From Halobacteriales archaeon SW_7_65_23 (GTDB lineage Archaea > Halobacteriota > Halobacteria > Halobacteriales > Haloarculaceae): a stretch of 43,267 nucleotides of DNA. Shown here one piece after another: positions 33,098 through 41,512 of the stretch (position 1 is the stretch's first letter; every line of letters begins with the position of its first letter). The stretch lies in the NCBI GenBank assembly GCA_003022725.1, contig PXSQ01000004.1:1-43267 (forward strand), given 5' to 3'. Position numbers and translations under genes: made by a program. Under the pieces are notes generated by a model that was not told where the DNA came from, did no database searches, and worked only from the letters and a program-made list of their open reading frames with translations.

Positions 33098-33495
33098 TTA
33101 CAGCGTCCTCCGAAGACACGCTGCAGAGTCGGGACAGAGATCGGAAAACTCGGTGGTGTTGCGGATTTCCCCGGGCGCCTCCTCCCGCGCCGCTTCCTCG
33201 TAGCCCCGCGCGTCGAAGAACTCGGCGGCAGTGTCGCCTTCTCGCAGGGCACACACACGCTGGACGAAAGCGACGACTTTATCGAACAGGCCAAGCCCGG
33301 CTACCACCCGATGGGTGGCACCAGAATGGGCACCGACCCAACTCCCACCCGCTCGCCATCCTGCACCGCGACGAAAAAACAGTCCGGTTTCGACCGGACG
33401 TCCCCAGCGGGGAGGCCGTTCTCCGCCAGCAACTGTTCGACGTACTCGAGATCGTCGGCCTGTTCCAACCGGAGGGTCACGCTGGCATCGCTCAC
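33098..33495 (-). pseudogene. Decayed GNAT acetyltransferase gene
   Basis: The N-terminal part (MSDASVTLRLEQADDLEYVE, ending GERVGVGSVP) and the C-terminal part (TAAEFFDARGYEEAAREEAP, TTEFSDLCPDSAACLRRTL) belong to one small haloarchaeal GNAT family, but they lie in different frames. The first ends at a stop at 33301. The acetyl-CoA loop (R/Q-x-x-G-x-G/A) that should lie between is absent; the bases there encode an unrelated stretch. Frame change plus loss of the cofactor site means the gene is dead, or was assembled wrongly. Confidence 0.7.
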
Positions 33496-33534
33496 AACGT
33501 GGCCATCGAACGGCGCGATAAAAACGCTGGCGGG

Positions 33535-34857
<1,323 letters not shown>

Positions 34858-34866
34858 GGCGCGGGC

Positions 34867-35334
34867 TTACTCGTCTTCTTGCTGCTGTTGCTGCTGTTGC
34901 TGCATCTGCTGCATCTGCTGCATCTGCTGGGCCTGGAGCTCCTCGGCGCGGTCCTGGAGCTTCTCGGTCTCAGTGTCGATCTCGGCGATCTCCGAGCGGA
35001 GTTCCTCGATGCGACCGTCGATGGTTTCCTTTTTGGATTCCAGCGAGCTGACTGCACCCTCCCGGTCGCGCTCTGCGGAGTAGTCGGCGCCGAGGTCGAC
35101 GATCACTTCGTCGATGTCGGCGATTTCCGCGCGGACGTACGCGCCGCCGCCCAGCGGCACCTGGACGGTCCCGCCGGTTTCGAGGTTCTCGACGGCCTCG
35201 ATGGCGTCGTCGACGTCGCGTTTCTGTTCCTGGAGCTGCTCGATCTCCTCTTCCAGCGCCGCCTGGTGCTGCTGGAGTTCCTCGATCTGCTGTTGGATCT
35301 CCTGGGCCTGGCCTCCGCCACCACCGAGGCTCAT
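34867..35334 (-). CDS. pfdA: Prefoldin alpha subunit
   Basis: A 155-residue chaperone subunit with two long coiled coils (about 8-50 and 95-135) around a beta hairpin (TVQVPLGGGAYVRAEIADID), the prefoldin-alpha layout. The start MSLGGGGG at 35334 overlaps the rplX stop in ATGA; a longer frame to 35478 would cover rplX and is rejected. The C-terminus is unusual: QAQQMQQMQQMQ followed by eight glutamines and EDE, encoded by tandem CAG/CAA and 9-base units. Confidence 0.93.
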   Translation of the reverse strand: MSLGGGGGQAQEIQQQIEELQQHQAALEEEIEQLQEQKRDVDDAIEAVENLETGGTVQVPLGGGAYVRAEIADIDEVIVDLGADYSAERDREGAVSSLESKKETIDGRIEELRSEIAEIDTETEKLQDRAEELQAQQMQQMQQMQQQQQQQQEDE

Positions 35335-35504
35335 GCCGACACCTCCTGGATCTCGACCTGCGTGCGCTGGAGGCCGTGCTTGGAGCCGAAATTCGAGTAG
35401 ACGTACTCGGCTGCCACGTCGTCGTTCTCCGCCTCGACCGTCTTCTCGAAGGGCTGCCAGCCGTCCCGCGCTTTCCACTTACCGGTGACAGTGTACTTGT
35501 CCAT
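35331..35504 (-). CDS. rplX: Large ribosomal subunit protein LX (L18a/L20a)
   Basis: A 57-residue protein starting MDKYTVTGKWKARDGWQPFE, with YVYSNFGSKHGLQRTQVEIQ near the end. This is the archaeal LX protein, homologous to part of eukaryotic L18a. It is short and lies in a frame different from the larger spurious frame covering it. It heads rplX-pfdA-ftsY, with a four-base overlap to pfdA. Confidence 0.94.
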   Translation of the reverse strand: MDKYTVTGKWKARDGWQPFEKTVEAENDDVAAEYVYSNFGSKHGLQRTQVEIQEVSA

Positions 35505-35590
35505 GCTTATCGGTGGGATGCGTAGTCGGAAGAATCTTCCTACTTATACTCCGGACGAAGATTTTCACCGCTGGAGTCCAACTGGAAGCT

Positions 35591-36230
35591 ATGTCAGCGT
35601 ACGTCACCGGACGAACTCTCGACGAGCATGGTGACCCGATCCAGGGCACAGGGTTCGAGGTCGAGGAGGGGAGCTGGCTGGAGGGCCGGCTTCGCGACCG
35701 GACGGGACCGATCAACTCTCACCCGACAGGGCGACGGGCCGATCCGAACGGTCAGCGTGTTCGGCCCCGGCTACGATGGCCCGCCGGCACACTACCACGA
35801 GCAGAGCATCGAACTGTTCGAACTCGAGGCGGGGTCGTTGACCATGACCCTCGACGGCGAGGATCGGCCGGTTTCGGCCGGCGAAACGGTGACCGTCGAC
35901 ACCGGGGTCACGCACAGCTTTCGCAACGAGACCGACGAACGGGCAATCGTCGTGACGGAGATCCGTTCCCCGGGGCGGCTCCGTCAGGTGCTCCCCACGC
36001 TCGGCGGGCTCGCTCACGACCGCTCGCGCAGTGCGGACGATCCGCTCCAGCAGGTGCTCGTCGCCGACGTTCTGGACGGGAACACGGTGTTCGTCCGTGG
36101 TGGGGCGCTGGCCGGGTCGGCGGCCAGCGCACTCGCACCCGTCGCCAGGCTGGCCGGCTACCAGGGCGCGTACGCGACGTACACGCAGCCGGCGTTCTGG
36201 CGCCAGCACGTCGAACAGCCCGCGGTCTGA
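35591..36230 (+). pseudogene. Cupin-domain protein, frameshifted
   Basis: The start MSAYVTGRTLDEHGDPIQGT at 35591 is in one frame up to about 35700. From about 35725 the conserved part, GPIRTVSVFGPGYDGPPAHY then HEQSIELFE, is in another frame. The metal-binding cupin motif H-x-H-x4-E is intact, as is the second motif GVTHSFRNETDE. A frame starting at 35628 would give an Arg/Ser-rich N-terminus, typical of reading the wrong frame here. One base gained or lost between 35700 and 35745 explains this; it may be real or a sequencing error. Confidence 0.7.
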
Positions 36231-36460
36231 GCGGGGCCCTGGAAGCCGTATTGAGCCACCGATCCGGTCTACTCGCCAGCATCGCTCCGCGCCCCGTCAC
36301 AGCGTACCACGCGATAGCGGCTTCGAAAGCGCTTTAGGGGAAGATGGGCCACTTTAGGGTACAGCCTGTGCGGGGTTGATGATGCTCCCAGCCACTATAG
36401 GATTCGACGGTCGTCGTCGCTGACGGCGATCAACGGCGGGGGAGTGCGAGCCCGCGCACA

Positions 36461-36468
36461 GGAGGTGA
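36461..36468 (+). promoter_or_regulatory. Strong Shine-Dalgarno site of rpl7ae
   Basis: GGAGGTGA lies eight bases before the rpl7ae ATG (36477). Most genes in this window look leaderless, so a full-strength site implies a transcribed leader. The leader region (about 36375-36476) includes TGATGA (36378) and CTGA (36419), the words of a C/D-type kink-turn, which L7Ae binds. Confidence 0.65.
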
Positions 36469-36476
36469 ATACAACC

Positions 36477-36839
36477 ATGCCAGTGTACGTTAACTTCGAC
36501 GTTCCAGCGGATCTCGAGGACGACGCGCTCGACGCCCTCGAGGTAGCGCGGGACACAGGAACGGTAAAGAAAGGAACCAACGAAACGACGAAAGCGGTCG
36601 AACGAGGCAACGCGGACCTCGTATACATCGCCGAGGACGTCCAGCCGGAGGAGGTCGTGATGCACCTGCCCGAACTCTCCGACGAGAAGAACGTCCCGTT
36701 CATCTTCGTCGGCGCGCAGGACGACCTGGGGCACGCGGCGGGCCTGGAGGTCGGCAGCGCCGCCGCGGCGATCACCGACACCGGCGACGCCGAGGACGAG
36801 GTCGAGGACATCACAGAGAAGCTCGAGGAGCTTCGCTGA
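36477..36839 (+). CDS. rpl7ae: Ribosomal protein L7Ae
   Basis: A 120-residue kink-turn-binding protein of the large ribosomal subunit, also part of box C/D and H/ACA RNPs and RNase P. Family segments: [40 protein letters not shown] and [20 protein letters not shown]. It begins the conserved archaeal cluster rpl7ae-rps28e-rpl24e-ndk. It has a leader and a strong Shine-Dalgarno site, unlike its neighbours. Confidence 0.97.
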   Translation: MPVYVNFDVPADLEDDALDALEVARDTGTVKKGTNETTKAVERGNADLVYIAEDVQPEEVVMHLPELSDEKNVPFIFVGAQDDLGHAAGLEVGSAAAAITDTGDAEDEVEDITEKLEELR

Positions 36840-36911
36840 GGTGACCACGGATGAGTACGCTAAGATATTCCTGCTCGCGTCTCCGACGCTGCGCGGGCTG
36901 TGACTTATCAC

Positions 36912-36944
36912 CTCACGCTCACCACCAGGGGTGGTTCGCGTGAG
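36912..36944 (+). promoter_or_regulatory. RNA hairpin over the rps28e start codon
   Basis: CTCACGC (36912-36918) pairs with GCGTGAG (36938-36944) and ACCACC (36921-36926) pairs with GGTGGT (36930-36935), separated by a TC/TC internal loop, with loop AGG. The GTG start codon of rps28e (36940-36942) is in the 3' arm of this 13-pair stem, so folding would hide it. A TATA-like AAGATATT near 36861 would place this hairpin in the transcript. Confidence 0.6.
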
Positions 36945-37116
36945 CGCTGAGGAATCTGAAGACGGCGGCTCCACGCCCGCTGAAGTCATCGAACTCGTGG
37001 GCCGGACGGGGATGCACGGCGAGGCCATGCAGGTCAAGTGCCGCATCCGCGAGGGCTCGAACAAGGGCCGGATCATCACCCGGGAGGACAATAATGCCCC
37101 GAGAACGGCGCTGTGA
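36940..37116 (+). CDS. rps28e: Small ribosomal subunit protein S28e, 3' end aberrant
   Basis: Residues 1-48 ([20 protein letters not shown], then [20 protein letters not shown] and GRIITR) are normal S28e. After GRIITR the family continues N-x-x-GPVREGD-x-L-x-L-RETEREA for about 25 residues; here the frame reads [10 protein letters not shown] and stops at 37116, inside rpl24e. The missing stretch looks deleted so that IITR joins directly to the rpl24e Shine-Dalgarno region (GGGAGGAC). The start is GTG at 36940. This is either a real truncation of a normally conserved protein or an assembly deletion. Confidence 0.8.
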   Translation: MSAEESEDGGSTPAEVIELVGRTGMHGEAMQVKCRIREGSNKGRIITREDNNAPRTAL

Positions 37117-37708
37117 CTTCTGCGAGAGCCAGATCGAACCCGGTACCGGCACGATGTTCGTCCGCACCGACGGGACGACGATCCACTTCTGCTCCTCGAA
37201 ATGCGAGAACAACGCCAACCTCGGCCGCGAGAGCCGCGACCTCGAATGGGCCGGCCAGGAAGTCGAGGCACCCGAGGGAGAGGAGGGCGAGGACGAAGAA
37301 GCTGACGAGGAAGAAGCGGCTGAATCCGAGAAAGCAACGGAACAAGTGGTGGAGAGCGTAGACGAAGCGGAAACGGCCGAAGCGGCTGAAGAAGAGGCGG
37401 AAGCTGACGAGGAAGACACCGAGGAGGAGGCCGAAGAAGCTGACGACGAGACGGAGTCCGACGAGACGGGGGAAGCCGAGGCTGACGAGGAGACGGAGGA
37501 CGCCGGGGAGACGGAGGACGCCGGGGAGACGGAGGACGCCGGGGAGACGGAGGCCGACGAGGCCGACGACGAGACGGAGGGCGACGACGAAACGGAGGGC
37601 GACGAGGCCGACGAGGCTGACGAGGAGACGGAGGACGCCGAGGCCGACGCCGCTGAGGACGAGACTCAGGACGACGAGGACGGCGAGGAGACGGAGGCCG
37701 AGGCATGA
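37094..37708 (+). CDS. rpl24e: Large ribosomal subunit protein L24e with long acidic tail
   Basis: Residues 1-60 are a full L24e zinc-binding domain: C7, C10, C33, C37 ([33 protein letters not shown]). Normal haloarchaeal L24e ends soon after. Here about 140 further residues follow, made almost only of E, D, A, T and G, including three exact EDAGET repeats encoded by an 18-base tandem repeat at about 37490-37550. The tail is in frame up to the ndk overlap (ATGA). Its start overlaps the aberrant rps28e end by 23 bases. Confidence 0.92.
   Translation: MPRERRCDFCESQIEPGTGTMFVRTDGTTIHFCSSKCENNANLGRESRDLEWAGQEVEAPEGEEGEDEEADEEEAAESEKATEQVVESVDEAETAEAAEEEAEADEEDTEEEAEEADDETESDETGEAEADEETEDAGETEDAGETEDAGETEADEADDETEGDDETEGDEADEADEETEDAEADAAEDETQDDEDGEETEAEA
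37490..37553 (+). repeat. 18-base tandem repeat within rpl24e
   Basis: Three and a half copies of GAGACGGAGGACGCCGGG run head to tail and encode EDAGET units in the acidic tail. Related GACGAGACGGAG words surround it, suggesting growth by slippage or unequal recombination. Confidence 0.85.
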
Positions 37709-38169
37709 GCGAGTACGAGCGGACGTTCGTGATGGTCAAGCCCGACGGCGTCCAGCGGGGGCTGATCGGCGAGGTCATCTCTCGGCTGGAGGACCGCGGC
37801 CTGACGCTCGTCGGCGCGAAGTTCATGCAGATCGACGAGGACCTCGCCCACGATCACTACGCCGAACACGAGGACAAGCCCTTTTTCGACGGCCTCGTGA
37901 GCTTCATCACCGCCGGTCCGGTGATGGCGATGGTCTGGGAGGGCCAGGACGCGGCCCGGCAGGTCCGGCGCATGATGGGCGCGACCGATCCGGCGGAGGC
38001 CCAGCCCGGCACCATCCGCGGCGATCTGGGCCTGGACCTCGGGCGGAACGTCATCCACGGCTCCGACCACGAGGACCCCGGTGCGAACGAGCGCGAGATC
38101 GACCTGTTCTTCGACGACGACGAACTCGTCGGCTGGGAACAGATCGACGAAGGCTGGCTCTACGAGTAG
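37705..38169 (+). CDS. ndk: Nucleoside diphosphate kinase
   Basis: A 154-residue enzyme that balances nucleoside triphosphates using [23 protein letters not shown] at the N-terminus and the phospho-accepting histidine in [11 protein letters not shown] (H118) are intact. Its ATG overlaps the rpl24e stop in ATGA, the conserved archaeal arrangement. The usual next gene, infB, does not follow; gene fragments do. Confidence 0.97.
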   Translation: MSEYERTFVMVKPDGVQRGLIGEVISRLEDRGLTLVGAKFMQIDEDLAHDHYAEHEDKPFFDGLVSFITAGPVMAMVWEGQDAARQVRRMMGATDPAEAQPGTIRGDLGLDLGRNVIHGSDHEDPGANEREIDLFFDDDELVGWEQIDEGWLYE

Positions 38170-38196
38170 AATCGTCTCCAGCGGACGTGCTTTTCA

Positions 38197-38406
38197 CTCT
38201 ACAACGGGTACCGGGAGTTCGAACCCGATGAAGGGTACAAAAAACGCCGTGCAGTCTACTACTTCGCGACGCTGCTCTGGCGGATGGCCGGCTTCGAGGC
38301 TGCCTTCGCCGACTTCTCGGAACTCGCCAAAGGGCGTGCCGAGGCACGTTTCCGCCAGCAGTTCGACCAGCTTGCGAGCGCACTTCCGACAGAAGACGAG
38401 GAGTGA
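38197..38406 (+). pseudogene. C-terminal gene remnant (possibly a phosphotransferase)
   Basis: An open stretch encodes LYNGYREFEPDEGYKKRRAV, then YYFATLLWRMAGFEAAFADF and a helical end to PTEDEE and TGA. Codon bias is clearly haloarchaeal, but there is no start and the preceding bases belong to the ndk end. The pattern resembles the last helices of aminoglycoside/choline phosphotransferase-like proteins; that is a guess from pattern only. It is a 3' gene end without its front. Confidence 0.5.
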
Positions 38407-38472
38407 GGCCAGCGTCCGATCGAGCAGTGGCCACCGGGACACCGCGAGACGGACCGCCTCGCGGTCAGCGAG

Positions 38473-38769
38473 CTATCCGGGGACGCAGAGCCGCATCGAC
38501 CGCCGCCAGACGGATTGCCAGAGCCTGACGTTCGCGTCCACCGTTTCCTTGAGCGAGCGGCAGGACCGGGCCGTCAGGGAGGGCGTGGAGTCAAAGCGGG
38601 GCCGAACCGTGATCTCCGTGTCACAGGACGGGCAGAGATACCGTGTCGCAGCGCGAGCGTCCACGACGTGCCACTCCTCGTCGTACCGGCTGTGGTGCCC
38701 ACAGTCCGGACAGAACAGCACCGCCTTATCCGGCGCGTCGCTGCTCGGCTGGGGATTGACCATGTTCAT
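38473..38769 (-). CDS. Small zinc-ribbon protein
   Basis: A 98-residue protein. AVLFCPDCGHHSRYDEEWHV and RYLCPSCDTEITVRPRF give a CPxCG ... CPxC zinc ribbon, a pattern common in small haloarchaeal proteins; MVNPQP (38763) is the likely start. The C-terminal third (from about residue 60) is Arg/Ser-rich and may be a read-through extension past the normal end. Upstream DNA 38775-38870 is AT-rich with TATA-like words and a palindrome at 38841. Function unknown. Confidence 0.65.
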   Translation of the reverse strand: MNMVNPQPSSDAPDKAVLFCPDCGHHSRYDEEWHVVDARAATRYLCPSCDTEITVRPRFDSTPSLTARSCRSLKETVDANVRLWQSVWRRSMRLCVPG

Positions 38770-38840
38770 TATGCAAGCTCAAATATGGACCGACGTAGAA
38801 AGTATCTTTCTATTATTGATTGCTTATCCACCAAACCGGG

Positions 38841-38858
38841 CTAAAATACCTATTTTAG
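38841..38858. promoter_or_regulatory. Perfect AT-rich palindrome
   Basis: CTAAAATA-CC-TATTTTAG is an 8+8 inverted repeat about 70 bases ahead of the zinc-ribbon gene, in the only strongly AT-rich stretch nearby. It could be an operator; it is too AT-rich for a GC-rich terminator. Confidence 0.4.
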
Positions 38859-38889
38859 CTTAGTTCTGGACAGCATTAATCATTACGAA

Positions 38890-39162
38890 TTTCGGGCCCC
38901 CCACAGGAGGGAGCAACGTGTAGCCGTCGCGCCTAAGTACGCGACTCCCGAGTGCGACTACGACGCAGTCGAGGTGACCCTCAAAGGCTGGGCGTCGCGA
39001 GGCGGATCGATGTGGAACTACCGCGAACTCCTGCTGGTCACCGATCCCGACGAGTCCGTCGTCGTGATCAACACCGGCGCCGGCTGCAAGACGCCGGACA
39101 AGCTCGGGAAAGCAGCCCGGGAGCGCGCGGACGATGGCGACGGCGACGGGAGCGACGCCTGA
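38890..39162 (+). pseudogene. C-terminal gene remnant, possibly PLP-fold enzyme
   Basis: From about 38890 the plus frame has haloarchaeal codon bias and encodes ECDYDAVEVTLKGWASRGGS, then YRELLLVTDPDESVVVINTG and AGCKTPDKLG, ending at TGA 39162. A GTG at 38974 could start it, but the similarity-like coding bias begins earlier without a start codon. VVVINTGAGCKTPD recalls the C-terminal glycine motif of threonine-synthase-like enzymes; this is tentative. I treat it as a 3' fragment. Confidence 0.4.
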
Positions 39163-39257
39163 ATCCGGCGACATAATCAGCCCCCGAGCCCGTCGAAATC
39201 CAGCGTCTGACCTGTGTCTGACGGGTAGTTTTGTGGGTTAGTCACGAAGTAAACGCC

Positions 39258-40235
39258 ATGACCAGCCTGTCCGAGGTCTACGAGGGGGGGGTCAGGACTG
39301 TGGTCGATCGCCGACAGCGGTGGCTCGGCATGACGCTGTTCGCCGTGGGCGCGTCGATGGTCGTCGCCGCGATCACCGTCGCGACGACGGATCTCTCGAC
39401 GTGGTTCGGGTTCGACGTGATCAAGGCGCGCTGGCACGCCGGCGTGCTAGCCGGAGTCGGCTTACCAGCTACCTTCGTCGGCATTTTCGTCGTCCTGCCG
39501 GCGAGCGGCGCGACGCGCGCCGCGGCGGCGATCGGCGCCAGCCTCGCCATGTTCGGCGTCGTGCTGTTCGCCTACGCCTACCCGCGGCGGTGGCTCTCGA
39601 ACGATCCGACGTTCGCGCTCGGGACGATCGTCCTGTACTCCGTCGGGACGTTGCTCACGTTCTGGTGTCTATTCGTCGCCATCGCGACGTTCAAGACCCG
39701 CAACGATCCCGGCGGCACCGCACGCATCGAGATCACCGAGGAAGGGAAGGTCCGCGTAATCAACGCCGGCCCGGCCGACCCCGAACCCGAGCCCAAACTG
39801 TCGGGCTCGCGGCCCTCGATCCCGGGCTTCGGGAGCGTCGGCCTGTTCGGCAACGATCCCGACGGGTCGGTTCCGACCCAGACGAACGCCACGGGGTCGA
39901 CCGCCTCGTCCTTCTCGTCGCCCGAACGGACCGACGACGGCATCGTCATGACGGAACCGGCGAGCGACGGCGGCACCGCGATCACCGGCGACGGCGGGGA
40001 CAGCGCCGTTACCGGCGACAACCAGGCCGACGTGTCCGGCCCCGACGCGGAGATCCTCGACGCTGCCGAGGAGCGCGGCCAGCCCGACCGCTACTGTGGC
40101 AACTGCACGCACTTCGAGTACGTCCAGGTCGACGGCGAGATCGAACCCTACTGTGGACTCTACGCGGACCTGATGGACGACATGGACGCCTGCCGGGAGT
40201 GGGAGGAGCGCGAGTCAGGATCGCTCCCGCGCTGA
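39258..40235 (+). CDS. Membrane protein with C-terminal cysteine cluster
   Basis: A 325-residue protein starting MTSLSEVYEGGVRTVVDRRQ at 39258. Four hydrophobic helices span about 25-150. A cytoplasmic acidic, Gly/Ser/Thr-rich region of about 110 residues follows. The end has CGNCTHFEYVQVDGEIEPYC and CGLYADLMDDMDACREWE, a probable metal site. Haloarchaea have conserved proteins of this layout without known function. Its TGA is shared with the first base of the inverted repeat at 40235. Confidence 0.75.
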   Translation: MTSLSEVYEGGVRTVVDRRQRWLGMTLFAVGASMVVAAITVATTDLSTWFGFDVIKARWHAGVLAGVGLPATFVGIFVVLPASGATRAAAAIGASLAMFGVVLFAYAYPRRWLSNDPTFALGTIVLYSVGTLLTFWCLFVAIATFKTRNDPGGTARIEITEEGKVRVINAGPADPEPEPKLSGSRPSIPGFGSVGLFGNDPDGSVPTQTNATGSTASSFSSPERTDDGIVMTEPASDGGTAITGDGGDSAVTGDNQADVSGPDAEILDAAEERGQPDRYCGNCTHFEYVQVDGEIEPYCGLYADLMDDMDACREWEERESGSLPR

Positions 40236-40344
40236 TACTGTCGGACGTAATTTCGTGGAGTCACGCGTCACGGTCAGCCGTTCACCCGTGCGAATACAGC
40301 CTGGAGAGTGTCACGATGTGACACAGAGTTACGTCCGACAGTAT
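40235..40344. repeat. Inverted-repeat element of family X, copy 2 (possible MITE)
   Basis: A 110-bp segment bounded by perfect 16-base inverted repeats ATACTGTCGGACGTAA and TTACGTCCGACAGTAT. Inside is a perfect hairpin GTGTCAC-GAT-GTGACAC (40308-40324). No target duplication is visible. The right terminal sequence also occurs at 129-144. Confidence 0.65.
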
Positions 40345-40352
40345 GAATTGTC

Positions 40353-40387
40353 ATATTGGTGGCTGTAATTCTTTTACTCACCAGTAT
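40353..40387. repeat. Second inverted repeat next to the family X element
   Basis: ATATTGGTG (40353-40361) and CACCAGTAT (40379-40387) form an inverted repeat with one mismatch around GCTGTAATTCTTTTACT. Parts of it recur at 147-171 (opposite strand) and 26566-26583. Confidence 0.55.
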
Positions 40388-40481
40388 CACGATCTCCGAA
40401 GAGACACGGCTCGATCGACACCAGACTGACCCGACAGTAACGGGACGATCGACGGACGTCTCGGGGACATTCGAAAACCAG

Positions 40482-40490
40482 CCTTTTAAC
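40482..40490 (+). promoter_or_regulatory. TATA region of the tfs operon
   Basis: CCTTTTAAC is 27-35 bases before the tfs ATG at 40517, the spacing expected for a leaderless transcript. Confidence 0.55.
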
Positions 40491-40516
40491 TCCGGGTGGG
40501 TGCAACGTGGTGTATC

Positions 40517-40837
40517 ATGGAGTTCTGTGACGACTGCGGTTCGATGATGAAGACGGAAAACGGGGCGTGGGTCTGTGGCAGCTGTGGGTACGAGAAGCCG
40601 CGCGACGAGGCGCGCGAGGAAGGGATGGTGACGACGACGGGCCAGGAGAAGACCGAAATCGTCGACGTGACCGAGACGGAGGATCAGGGCCGGCCCAGGA
40701 CGACCGCGCAGTGTCCCGAGTGCGACAACGACGAGGCGTACTGGTACATGCAGCAGATCCGCGCCGCCGACGAGAGCGAGACCCGGTTTTTCGTCTGCAC
40801 CGAGTGCGACCACAAGTGGCGCGAGGACGACCACTGA
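40517..40837 (+). CDS. tfs: Transcription factor S (TFIIS-like cleavage factor)
   Basis: A 106-residue archaeal TFS. The N-terminal zinc ribbon has CDDCGSMM and CGSCGY. The C-terminal TFIIS-type ribbon has CPECDNDEAYWYMQQIRAAD, then ESETRFFVCTECDHKW; the acidic DE pair in AADESE is the one that reaches the polymerase active site to restart arrested complexes by RNA cleavage. Both ribbons are complete. It is followed six bases later by an unknown gene. Confidence 0.95.
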   Translation: MEFCDDCGSMMKTENGAWVCGSCGYEKPRDEAREEGMVTTTGQEKTEIVDVTETEDQGRPRTTAQCPECDNDEAYWYMQQIRAADESETRFFVCTECDHKWREDDH

Positions 40838-40843
40838 CCGGCG

Positions 40844-41461
40844 ATGGCGAGCGACCCCGATCCCCTGGAACTGCCCGAAGACCAGCGGGAAGCCGGGGGC
40901 TGGGAACCCGTCGAAGAATCGGTCGAGACCCTGTTCGAACTGCCCGGCGTCCGCGTGCGCGGGACGATGCGCCGGTACGAGGACGAGCGGACCCGGGCGG
41001 CGCTTCGCGAGGCCACTGACGGGGCGATCGATCACCAGGTCCGGTTCGTCGCGACGACCCGATTGGGGTTCGAGCCGCCGTTGCCGCCCGCCACGTTGCC
41101 GGCAATGCTGCTCCCGACGCTGCTGCCCGAGGCGCGGGGCTCCTTCGCCGACCGGCTCCGCGACCGCGGGCTGACCGACGTTTCCCGCGACGGGACCGAA
41201 CGGATCCGGGGCGACGGCCGCAGCCGGATCCGCCTGACGCGCTACCGCGCGACCGATCCGATGCCGGGAGTCGACCGGGAGCTCCCCCTGGAGTGCTGGC
41301 TGGCGGTCTGGCCCGGCGACCCGATCGCCGTCGTGACGACCGGGTACCCGGCGACGCCGCTCGCGTCCCGGTTCGACCTCGACACCAAGGAGCCGGCGCT
41401 GACGAGGGGTGGCAACGACTACCGCCAGGCGTTTCTCTCGTTGCTCCGAGCGCTGGCATAG
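40844..41461 (+). CDS. Conserved protein of unknown function, partner of tfs
   Basis: A 205-residue soluble protein. Patterns include ELPGVRVRGTMRRYEDERTR, FVATTRLGFEPPLPPATLPA and LECWLAVWPGDPIAVVTTGY; it looks like an alpha/beta fold with no motif I can name. It starts six bases after the tfs stop, so it should be co-transcribed with tfs. Role is unknown. Confidence 0.75.
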   Translation: MASDPDPLELPEDQREAGGWEPVEESVETLFELPGVRVRGTMRRYEDERTRAALREATDGAIDHQVRFVATTRLGFEPPLPPATLPAMLLPTLLPEARGSFADRLRDRGLTDVSRDGTERIRGDGRSRIRLTRYRATDPMPGVDRELPLECWLAVWPGDPIAVVTTGYPATPLASRFDLDTKEPALTRGGNDYRQAFLSLLRALA

Positions 41462-41512
41462 TCGTTCCCGAAACTGTTTGGGGGATAGAGCTGATACCGG
41501 CCGGTCAACAAT

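Noticed and set aside
36354-37826. Minus-strand frame with long Pro/Arg/Ser runs
   Set aside because: It is the antisense reading of the acidic L24e tail and rpl7ae.
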